Assembly (NCBI GenBank): GCA_903957405.1
Contig: CAJBPC010000619.1
Span: 1 to 5,819 of the forward strand
DNA from: an uncultured bacterium
GTDB taxonomy: Bacteria; Bacteroidota; Bacteroidia; Chitinophagales; Chitinophagaceae
Length of the DNA stretch: 5,819 bases
Direction: 5' to 3'
In this document: one piece after another, positions 1 through 5,638 of the stretch
How the letters are laid out: each line of letters begins with the position of its first letter
Numbering within the stretch: the stretch's first letter is position 1
Translations under genes and position numbers: made by a program
Notes under the pieces: model-generated
Database searches by the model: none
The model's input: only the letters and a program-made list of their open reading frames with translations
What the model was told of the DNA's origin: nothing

Positions 1-1225
1 ACCCCGTCGTGAAATCAACTTTGGCGGCAAAACTGCTTGCATCGATCGGACCGCTGGTGGTCGTGTTGCGAAAGACCGAAACGGAGTTTCCTCCCACACC
101 ATCTAAAGAATTCGCCACCGCCAGATCGGGCTTGCCATCCCCGTCCAGATCGCCGACGGAGATAGAACGAGGACTTGACCCCGTAGTGAAATCCACTTTG
201 GCGGCAAAACTGCTTGATGATATACTCCCGCTGGCGGACGTGTTGCGGAATACCGAAACGGTGTTCCCTCCGACACCATTCCAAAAATTCGCCACCGCCA
301 GATCGGCCTTGCCATCCCCGTCCAAATCGCTGATGTCGACGGATGTAGGATTTGTCCCCGTCGTGAAATCCACTTTGGCGGCAAAACTGCCTGTAGTGAT
401 ACTCCCGCTGGCTGACGTGTTGCGGAATACCGAAACGGTGTTTGAACCTTGATTCGCCACCGCCAGGTCAGACTTACCATCACCGTCCAGATCACCGATG
501 GCCACGGATATAGGACTTGTCCCCGTCGTGAAATCCACCTTAGTGTCAAAACTGACCGTTCCGCTGCTGGACGTGTTGCGCAATACCGAAACGGTGTTTC
601 CCCCGATTGCATTTTTATTATTCACCACTGCCAAGTCGGGCTTGCCGTCTCCGTCCAGATCGCCGATGGCTGAAGATTGAGGATTTGTCCCCGTCGTGAA
701 ATCCACTTTAGTGGCGAAACTGTTTGCATCTATTGTGCCGCTGCTGGAGGTGTTGCGAAAGACCGAAACGGTGTGTGTAAGATAATTCCCCGTCACCACT
801 TCGGGCTTGCCATCCCCGTCCAGATCACCAACGGCTATGGAATTAGGTTGTGTTGCATATCCTGTCGTAAAATCAACTTTAGTGGCGAAACTGACCGTTC
901 CGCTGCTGGAGGTGTTGCGGAACACCGAAATGGATGAACTGGCATTTACTACAGCAAGGTCGGCCTTGCCATCCCCGTCCAGATCGCGGATGACTACGAA
1001 TTCTGCATTAGTCCCTGTCGTGAAATCCACCTTGGTGGCAAAACTGCCGGAAGCGATGCTGCCGCTGCTGGACGTGTTGCGAAAGACCGAAACAGAGGCT
1101 GAGCCGGCACATACCACCGCCAGGTCGGCCTTGCCATCCCCGTCCAGATCGCCGATGGCTAAGGACTTAGTATTTGATCCTGTCGTAAAATCCACTTTAG
1201 CAGACAAATCGTCCGAATTAAAGCT
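1..1225 (-). repeat. Tandem coding repeats, seven FG-GAP units of about 160-177 bp
   Basis: The Asp-rich motif recurs at 1121-1150, 956-985, 797-826, 632-661, 464-493, 299-328 and 122-151 (minus strand), at steps of 165, 159, 165, 168, 165 and 177 bp. The spacing is always a multiple of three, as expected for in-frame protein repeats. Similarity extends to the DNA: the segment encoding FAAKVDFTTG and the segment encoding GDLDGDGK differ by only a few bases between units. Variation is concentrated in the loop between LAVAN and VSVFRN. The unit starting off the left edge shows that the array continues outside the window. Confidence 0.92.
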
Positions 1226-1582
1226 GGCTTTTGCAGGGCTGTATATGGGGTTGAAGTTGCTGAGGCTGGCGCAGGCGAGTACCGTGCCGGTATTGAGCAA
1301 GGTAATGGGTGCATAGGTGGCACCGGTGGGTACCGTCGCCGTAATGCTGGTAGCCGAGGCAGCCGTTACCGTGGCCCTGGTGGCGCCGAAAAACACAATG
1401 TTATTGGTTGTAGCGGAATTAAAGCCGGTGCCGGTTAGCGTTACCGAAGCCCCGGGTATGGCGGATGCCGGACTGAAGGAGGTTATAACAGGGGCTTGCG
1501 CCTTCAGTCCTCCCGTAATACCAATTGCGTTCAGGAAAATAAAAAGACACCGCATCGTGACGCGGCTTTTTATTGTTGTCAT
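1..1582 (-). CDS. Secreted IPT/TIG and FG-GAP (VCBS) repeat protein, 3'-truncated by window edge
   Basis: The minus strand is open from the ATG at 1582 to position 1 (527 codons, no stop), so the C-terminus lies outside. Residues 1-30 form a signal peptide (basic start, hydrophobic CLFIFLNAIGITGG, cleavage probably after AQA). Residues 31 to about 115 resemble an IPT/TIG immunoglobulin-like domain (ITSFSPASAIPGASVTLTG). From about residue 120 there are seven FG-GAP/VCBS units of 53-59 residues, each with a D-x-D-G-D-G-K-x-[DE] calcium-loop motif (first at D145) and a V-S-V-[FL]-R-N-T strand. Such repeats usually fold as a beta-propeller on secreted or surface proteins; many Bacteroidota members carry a type IX secretion tail, which cannot be seen here. 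In-frame ATGs at 1612 and 1555 are alternatives; 1582 gives a normal signal-peptide length, and no Shine-Dalgarno decides between them. Substrate and role are unknown. An ISL3 element lies 101 bp upstream. Confidence 0.93.
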   Translation of the reverse strand, partial: MTTIKSRVTMRCLFIFLNAIGITGGLKAQAPVITSFSPASAIPGASVTLTGTGFNSATTNNIVFFGATRATVTAASATSITATVPTGATYAPITLLNTGTVLACASLSNFNPIYSPAKASFNSDDLSAKVDFTTGSNTKSLAIGDLDGDGKADLAVVCAGSASVSVFRNTSSSGSIASGSFATKVDFTTGTNAEFVVIRDLDGDGKADLAVVNASSSISVFRNTSSSGTVSFATKVDFTTGYATQPNSIAVGDLDGDGKPEVVTGNYLTHTVSVFRNTSSSGTIDANSFATKVDFTTGTNPQSSAIGDLDGDGKPDLAVVNNKNAIGGNTVSVLRNTSSSGTVSFDTKVDFTTGTSPISVAIGDLDGDGKSDLAVANQGSNTVSVFRNTSASGSITTGSFAAKVDFTTGTNPTSVDISDLDGDGKADLAVANFWNGVGGNTVSVFRNTSASGSISSSSFAAKVDFTTGSSPRSISVGDLDGDGKPDLAVANSLDGVGGNSVSVFRNTTTSGPIDASSFAAKVDFTTG

Positions 1583-1675
1583 AGTAAAATTTATATACTG
1601 TTTTATTTTCATATATTATGTCTTAGTGTTGTGTTTATTGATTGAAGATTTGGTGCAATGTAGAATTAGCAGCAT

Positions 1676-1683
1676 TAAAACTA
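1676..1683. repeat. Target-site duplication, left copy (TAAAACTA)
   Basis: This 8-bp sequence directly abuts the left inverted repeat and is identical to 3005-3012 beyond the right inverted repeat. Eight base pairs is the usual duplication length for ISL3-family elements, so it fixes the element's ends. Confidence 0.93.
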
Positions 1684-1708
1684 GGTTCTTTTAAGTTTTG
1701 AGTGGGTA
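1684..1708 (+). repeat. Left terminal inverted repeat of the ISL3 element
   Basis: It begins GGTTCTTT and ends GAGTGGGTA. It matches the reverse complement of 2980-3004 at 18 of 25 positions. The two conserved blocks are the outer 8 bp (one mismatch) and the inner 9 bp GAGTGGGTA (perfect), with a divergent middle. Confidence 0.9.
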
Positions 1709-1738
1709 AAGTATATTGAGGTCTAAAAATCTGAGACG

Positions 1739-2995
1739 ATGTTCAGCACTAAAGATCTGTTTGCCCAAGCCTTGCAAATCGAGAAACCATGGTTTATAGA
1801 ACGAATGGAGTTTGACTTGGAAAAGGGGAAATTAGACATTTGGATAGATTTTGCACGTGGTTCTTTATTTCATTTTGAAGATGCGGGTTTAGGTATCCGA
1901 GGTCAATTCAAAGCATATGACACGACGGATAAAGAATGGCGGCATTTAAATTTTTTTCAATACGAGTGTCATCTGCATGCCAGAATTCCCCGGTTGGATT
2001 TGGGTGAGGGTCGTTATCGTCAAGCAACTGCACCATGGGAAGGCGTTGCCAATGGGTTTACCCTGCTCTTTGAAGCATTCTTAATAGAGTTGGTTCGGGT
2101 AATGCCAGTTAATCAAGTTTGCAAGATGTTTGGTGTCACAAATCATAAAGTCTGGTCTTTAGTAAAGAAGTACACAAATCTTGGACGGGAAGCTGCGGAT
2201 TATTCAGCTGTAAACACGATAGGCCTCGATGAAACGGCTGCACGCCGTGGTCATGATTACGTGACCTTATTTGTCGATTTAGAAGAACGTCGAACCCTCT
2301 ACGTCACAGCCGGTAAAAACAGTGAAACAATTGCCGATTTCTGTACTGATTTTCAAGCACATAAGGGCGTTCCTTCGCAAATCGAACAAGTTTCCTGTGA
2401 TATGTCTCCAGCCTTTATAAAGGGCGTGGAGGAAAATCTTCCGGAGGCAGCTATTGTATTCGACCGGTTCCATGTGACTAAAGTAATCAACAAAGCCATT
2501 GATGACATTCGAAAAGAGGAAACCAAGCACAATCCTTTATTAAAAGGATCAAAGTATTTATTCCTGTCCAATCAAGAAAATCTTAGTGAGAAGCAGCGCC
2601 GGAAGTTTGATGATATTAAGATCTCAGGTCTCAACTTCAAAACAATGAAGGCCTATCATATTCGTGAGGCCTACCAACAGATATATAAGGCCAAGACTCC
2701 AAAGATCTTCGAACAAATGCTGATCAAATGGTATTTCTGGGCGACACATTCCCGACTGTCTCAAATGATCAAAGCGGCAAGGACAATTAAGAAACATTGG
2801 CAGGGCGTCCTCAATTGGGCCTATCAGCAAATTAGCAACGGACTTTTGGAAGGCTTCAATTCCATTTTTCAAGCGGCTAAATCCAAAGCCAGAGGATACA
2901 GAAGATTAGATACCATTAGAGCCATCATATACCTGCTTACAGGAAAAATCGACTTTTCAAAGATCAACCGGTACTGCGCTACCCACTCGAATTAA
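1739..2995 (+). CDS. ISL3-family DDE transposase
   Basis: This 418-residue protein has the usual length for the family and catalyses cut-and-join transposition of the surrounding element. The N-terminal part keeps the family landmarks KAYDT (58-62), EWRHLNFF (66-73) and PW..V.NGFTLLFEA (99-113), followed by a helix-turn-helix-like stretch MPVNQVCKMFGVTNHKVW (122-139). The catalytic DDE_Tnp_ISL3 core is recognisable: LDET with D164, CDMSPAF with D221, FDRFHV with D242, and NGLLEGFNS with E371, the likely glutamate. Unlike most ISL3 transposases, it has no Cys pairs in the N-terminal zinc-ribbon region (FHFEDAG 44-50 and LDLGEG 86-91 replace C-x-x-C-G). The ATG at 1739 is about 30 bp inside the left inverted repeat and has no strong ribosome-binding site. 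The stop codon lies inside the right inverted repeat. The frame is intact, so the protein may be active. Confidence 0.95.
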   Translation: MFSTKDLFAQALQIEKPWFIERMEFDLEKGKLDIWIDFARGSLFHFEDAGLGIRGQFKAYDTTDKEWRHLNFFQYECHLHARIPRLDLGEGRYRQATAPWEGVANGFTLLFEAFLIELVRVMPVNQVCKMFGVTNHKVWSLVKKYTNLGREAADYSAVNTIGLDETAARRGHDYVTLFVDLEERRTLYVTAGKNSETIADFCTDFQAHKGVPSQIEQVSCDMSPAFIKGVEENLPEAAIVFDRFHVTKVINKAIDDIRKEETKHNPLLKGSKYLFLSNQENLSEKQRRKFDDIKISGLNFKTMKAYHIREAYQQIYKAKTPKIFEQMLIKWYFWATHSRLSQMIKAARTIKKHWQGVLNWAYQQISNGLLEGFNSIFQAAKSKARGYRRLDTIRAIIYLLTGKIDFSKINRYCATHSN

Positions 2996-3004
2996 TAAAG
3001 AGCC
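2980..3004 (-). repeat. Right terminal inverted repeat of the ISL3 element
   Basis: Read on the minus strand it begins GGCTCTTT and ends GAGTGGGTA, pairing with 1684-1708 (18 of 25 identical). The last codons and the stop (2993-2995) of the transposase overlap it. Confidence 0.9.
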
Positions 3005-3012
3005 TAAAACTA
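3005..3012. repeat. Target-site duplication, right copy (TAAAACTA)
   Basis: This is a perfect copy of 1676-1683 immediately outside the right inverted repeat. Joining 1683 to 3013 reconstructs the pre-insertion site. Confidence 0.93.
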
Positions 3013-3070
3013 TTGCAGCATGCAAAGACTTGAACAGGTCCAACTTCCATTTCCGGGTTTCAAGAGATGA

Positions 3071-3124
3071 TTTCCACTTTTTGAGAGAACTTTTATTGTA
3101 ATTCCCGCTTTTTGAGAGTTCTTT
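3071..3124 (+). repeat. Two direct repeats with 31-bp spacing (CTTTTTGAGAG core)
   Basis: Positions 3071-3093 and 3102-3124 match at 19 of 23 positions and share the uninterrupted core CTTTTTGAGAG. A weaker third version may begin at about 3051 (TTCCGGGTTTCAAGAGA). The repeats lie 3' of the IS3-family transposase remnant on the minus strand, so they could be part of that element's end. No protein function is implied. Confidence 0.6.
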
Positions 3125-3297
3125 GGATCCTAGATGAAAAAAAGGTCTTCCGGAATTGAGCGTGAAACTCCCCCTACTATGCTCCCTGCCCGAATGGGAA
3201 TTTCCACTTACTGGTGTACATGTATTCGTACCCCATTCCCGGAAGATGTTGGTCAATTGTTTGCGAAACTCAGGTGTGGATTTTCAGATGGAGATGT

Positions 3298-3603
3298 TCA
3301 TGCCCTTCCCTTCAAGAACCTTTCCGGTGAGTCCCTGACCGGGGAACCATGCTTTAGCCCGATGTTACTCCCTTTGAATAACCGGCAGAATACCATCTCC
3401 GCAGGATGGAAGGTGCCAAACCCGAACCTGTCGGCCACATGCCTTTCTATGATACCAATATGGAATGCTTCGGCATTTGCGTTATCCTCAAAGGTTGCCA
3501 CATGGATGGACTTCCGTATGCCCCCCTTATCTTTCAGGAATTCGCGGACCATCATGGCTTCGAATGATGGTCCATTGTCATTGCGGATGGTGGATCCGGC
3601 CAT
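3298..3603 (-). pseudogene. IS3-family transposase (OrfB) remnant, C-terminal part of the integrase core
   Basis: About 100 residues of the rve-type catalytic core survive. The segment TIRNDNGPSFEAMMVREFLK carries the second catalytic Asp (in NDNG). The segment HVATFEDNANAEAFH carries the Glu, with exactly 35 residues between them, the D(35)E spacing of IS3 transposases. The end, HGSPVRDSPERFLKGRA, corresponds to the usual IHGSLGY.SPERF tail. A stop codon lies just upstream in the same frame (minus strand, near 3607), and no first catalytic Asp, helix-turn-helix or OrfA is recognisable up to about 4260. The 5' two-thirds are therefore deleted or decayed. Several substitutions in otherwise constant positions (FHIGII for FHS.LE, FKGSNIGLKHGS for the FYN..R.HGS region) also suggest loss of constraint. 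It is not expected to be functional. Confidence 0.85.
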
Positions 3604-3612
3604 CCCTTAACC

Positions 3613-4257
3613 CAAACTGTTCTGCCTCAATGTTGATGCCGGGATTTCAAGAAGCGGAAAAATCCTTAAGTTCACTGACATGACCTTTGAAATTACCGGC
3701 ATGGTCCGTTTGAAGTATTTTTTTAGCTGTTCAGGGGACTGGTAAAGCCTGCTCGCCCGGACACAAGACCGCTTGATTGAACATGAACCGATTCATTGGT
3801 AAAGGACAAAAGAAAGGCTCCCGGTTCCTTCATCAAGCTGCTGCACCAACAAGAACGCAAGAGCCTGATCAGCCAGGACAAGTTCGGACCGCAACCCCGA
3901 ATGCATGGCATAAGCCTAAAGCCCCTGCAGATCCTGGAAGCCTGGTGCGGCATTGAAAGGGGGATCGCTAAGAATAAAAAAAGACAAAATAGTATGAACA
4001 CATTATTTTCAAGTAACAAAACGCCCTTTCACATCATGACTGTACGGCAAAGGTTCAACATCACAGGGATCCACCCTTCGTCATGCGGCAAGCCGCATGT
4101 TCGATATTCCGCTGAGGATCAACCTGATGAAACACACAGCCCGCATGCCCGGGGCCGATGTCACTCAGATGCCGCCTTGATATAATTCATCAGGCACTGT
4201 TACAGTCACATTACAAGTATTTTTATAGCTTTATGCCGCCCCTTTTTCATCTAATAA
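3613..4257. other. Gene-poor stretch with no recognisable coding sequence
   Basis: No reading frame here resembles a family I know. The longest open frames (plus 3796-4185 and minus 3723-4019) overlap each other on opposite strands and show no domain motif. The stretch may be decayed mobile-element sequence that continues from the IS3 remnant. One visible structure is a perfect 8-bp inverted repeat, CATGCGGC-AA-GCCGCATG, at 4082-4099. The upstream region of the AraC-type gene (about 4190-4267) is AT-rich and presumably holds its promoter. TAGCTTTA at 4227-4234 is a one-mismatch match to the Bacteroidota -7 box TAnnTTTG, without a convincing -33 partner. Confidence 0.5.
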
Positions 4258-4267
4258 TTTCCGGTTC

Positions 4268-5419
4268 ATGGTCAGCAGCATCATTTTATTCGTCACCTCC
4301 ACAACCGGTTTTTTATGTACTGCTTTCATCTTTGGGAAAAATAAGGAATATCAATATTCGCTCATCAATAGATTCCTCGTTATCATAATCGCAATAACCT
4401 CCGCAAGGTTTTTCTTTTATGGGATATCGCGGGCATATCCGGGATCTGACATGAACAGATCGCTGGAGTTGATAGAGGCCAGCACGACCATGCTAATGCC
4501 CTGCTTTTTCCTCTATTTTCAGAACATTGTTTATGAAAACAAGTTCAAATTGGGGAATTGGCTCCATTTTATAGTTCCGATTTTGCTGGGGTCCATAGTC
4601 CTGTCGTCAAATTTCATTAATTCGGAATATAGATCCCCTAATAGACCCCTGTTTATCTTCATTGCCTTCGCTTTCTATTTGGCTTATGCGGTCATCAGTT
4701 TCGTAATGCTCTACAGAAATGTATGGAATCGAAAAACAGACATCAAGTCAATACAAAAACAGAATGACATTATAAAAAACTGGAGCAAATTCCTGTATGG
4801 TGCCTTCATTGCCTTGTTATTGACCCGTATGACCTTGATCTTTTCGGATACTTTCATACGCTACAATTATGATCACCTTTGGGTCCCGGCGCTGATCTGG
4901 ATGGGTGTTTTCATAAAAATATTCCTGACCCCGGAAATCCTTTACGGTTATAATTTTTTGAACAAACCCATTGAGACCGGGATTGAAAAAGTGATACTCA
5001 GCAATGTCTGGGTTACCGAAAATACGTTACTGCCAACCTCCAGCGAGAAGGATAGAAAACTGGAAGAAAAAATAAAGCCATTGGTAAATGATCATATTCA
5101 TCGAATTGAAAAGTATTCCTTCCATACTCATGCTTTTCGGGATCCCGACCTGGGGCTCGAGGATATCGCTGACGCGTTGAGCATCCCCATGAGCCATCTC
5201 AATTATATTTTCAAATACCATTGCAACGAGAGTTTTACGGATTACAAAAAAATCGTGCGCATACATGATGCCACCCAATTGCTCAAGGAGAGATATCTTG
5301 ACAAACATAAACTGGAATCGCTTTCCTCAGAAGTAGGGTTTTTATCCTACAATACTTTTCATCTGGCATTTAAAAATATCACTGGATTAACGGCGAATGA
5401 GTATGCAAAGAGGTTTTGA
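4268..5419 (+). CDS. Membrane-anchored AraC-family transcriptional regulator
   Basis: This 383-residue protein has two parts. Residues 1 to about 227 contain roughly seven hydrophobic helices (about 2-22, 31-53, 66-89, 98-117, 127-149, 173-192 and 203-226), so it is likely an inner-membrane protein. After a polar linker, residues from about 290 to 383 form an AraC/XylS DNA-binding domain with two helix-turn-helix motifs: LGLEDIADALSIPMSHLNYIFK, then LESLSSEVGFLSYNTFHLAFKNITGLTANEYAKRF, which matches the family signature (GF.S...F...FK...G.T..EY). This architecture is common in Bacteroidota and suggests that a membrane signal is passed directly to DNA, though the signal and targets are unknown. 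The frame has a stop at 4226-4228 and no earlier ATG, so 4268 is the start; no Shine-Dalgarno is seen. The gene is monocistronic here and convergent with the small gene at 5629-5819. Confidence 0.92.
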   Translation: MVSSIILFVTSTTGFLCTAFIFGKNKEYQYSLINRFLVIIIAITSARFFFYGISRAYPGSDMNRSLELIEASTTMLMPCFFLYFQNIVYENKFKLGNWLHFIVPILLGSIVLSSNFINSEYRSPNRPLFIFIAFAFYLAYAVISFVMLYRNVWNRKTDIKSIQKQNDIIKNWSKFLYGAFIALLLTRMTLIFSDTFIRYNYDHLWVPALIWMGVFIKIFLTPEILYGYNFLNKPIETGIEKVILSNVWVTENTLLPTSSEKDRKLEEKIKPLVNDHIHRIEKYSFHTHAFRDPDLGLEDIADALSIPMSHLNYIFKYHCNESFTDYKKIVRIHDATQLLKERYLDKHKLESLSSEVGFLSYNTFHLAFKNITGLTANEYAKRF

Positions 5420-5451
5420 TTGAATGCGCCAGGCAATGAGGGGGGAGTTTC

Positions 5452-5471
5452 GGTCAATCTGACTTTTTTTT
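5452..5471 (+). terminator. Weak candidate intrinsic terminator after the AraC-type gene
   Basis: A short stem (GTCA-ATC-TGAC, extendable by one G-U pair) is followed directly by eight T residues, 33 bp after the stop codon. The T-run and position fit a terminator, but the stem is short and AT-rich, so the call is tentative. Confidence 0.35.
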
Positions 5472-5487
5472 CTGTAGCAGCATTTGA

Positions 5488-5596
5488 GCAGGATTTTCAG
5501 GATTGGGAGTGGGAGGTATGAACCGTTGATTTATTTCCGGCAGGTTGTTTCTTTTCTGAAGCAGGATTTACAGGATTTAAAGGGATTTTCAGGAAT
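5488..5596. repeat. Two clusters of CAGGATTTW-type short tandem repeats
   Basis: The first cluster (5488-5504) reads GCAGGATTTTCAGGATT. The second (5561-5596) holds CAGGATTTA, CAGGATTTA, AAGGGATTTT and CAGGAAT in a row, a roughly 9-bp period with drift. Both lie between convergent genes. From memory, this CAGGATTT/AAATCCTG family recurs in intergenic DNA of many Bacteroidota genomes; its function is unclear. Confidence 0.65.
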
Positions 5597-5610
5597 GGCT
5601 CTTGTGGGTA

Positions 5611-5638
5611 GGGAGGATGCGCTGAGCGCTACTCTCCC
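5611..5638. other. Imperfect hairpin overlapping the 3' end of the small PIDGG-tail gene
   Basis: The arms GGGAGG and CTCTCCC enclose an inner GCGC-TGA-GCGC stem. The hairpin spans the stop codon of the minus-strand gene and sits between two convergent genes. No T-run follows on either strand, so it is not a classical terminator; it may still shape the transcript end. Confidence 0.35.

Larger units (their letters stand above)
1684..3004 (+). mobile_element. Complete ISL3-family insertion sequence, 1321 bp
   Basis: The element is bounded by imperfect terminal inverted repeats (1684-1708 and 2980-3004) and by identical 8-bp flanks TAAAACTA on both sides. It contains one full-length transposase gene occupying almost its whole length, with about 30 bp between the left repeat and the start codon. 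The right-end GGCTCTTT and left-end GGTTCTTT resemble the termini typical of ISL3 elements. Perfect flanking duplications and an undamaged gene point to a fairly recent insertion. The element is visibly more AT-rich than the FG-GAP gene to its left. It separates that gene from an older IS3-family remnant on its right. Confidence 0.95.

Noticed and set aside
1..1225. CRISPR-like or non-coding tandem repeat array
   Set aside because: The unit length is 159-177 bp, always a multiple of three, and encodes a clear FG-GAP motif; the variation follows protein loops.
807..1316. Plus-strand 169-residue open frame (and plus 9-452, minus 103-612) in the FG-GAP region
   Set aside because: They are shadows of the minus-strand repeat gene: a repetitive gene keeps antisense and alternative frames open in step with its repeats, and their translations show no domain beyond the echoed repeat.
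1317..1694. Plus-strand 125-residue open frame running across the left end of the IS
   Set aside because: It is antisense to the signal peptide and TIG domain, ends inside the IS inverted repeat and lacks any family motif.
3146..3246. Inverted repeat TCTTCCGGAAT / ATTCCCGGAAGA, 78 bp apart, as IS ends
   Set aside because: The arms match well, but no flanking duplication or enclosed gene supports a small mobile element; it is recorded only as a possible structure.
2957..3256. Minus-strand 99-residue frame spanning the right IS junction
   Set aside because: It crosses the ISL3 boundary and the direct repeats, so its frame was created partly by the insertion; the low-complexity KSSLKKWKSS part is the translated repeat.
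3134..3610. Plus-strand 158-residue open frame
   Set aside because: It is antisense to the IS3 transposase remnant, whose minus-strand translation has recognisable D(35)E motifs.
3796..4185. Plus-strand 129-residue frame and overlapping minus-strand frame 3723-4019
   Set aside because: They have no recognisable domain, no plausible ribosome-binding site and mutually exclusive overlap; the minus one has a hydrophobic start (FILFCLFLFLAIPL) that could mimic a signal peptide but is followed by Cys/Arg-rich sequence without a pattern.
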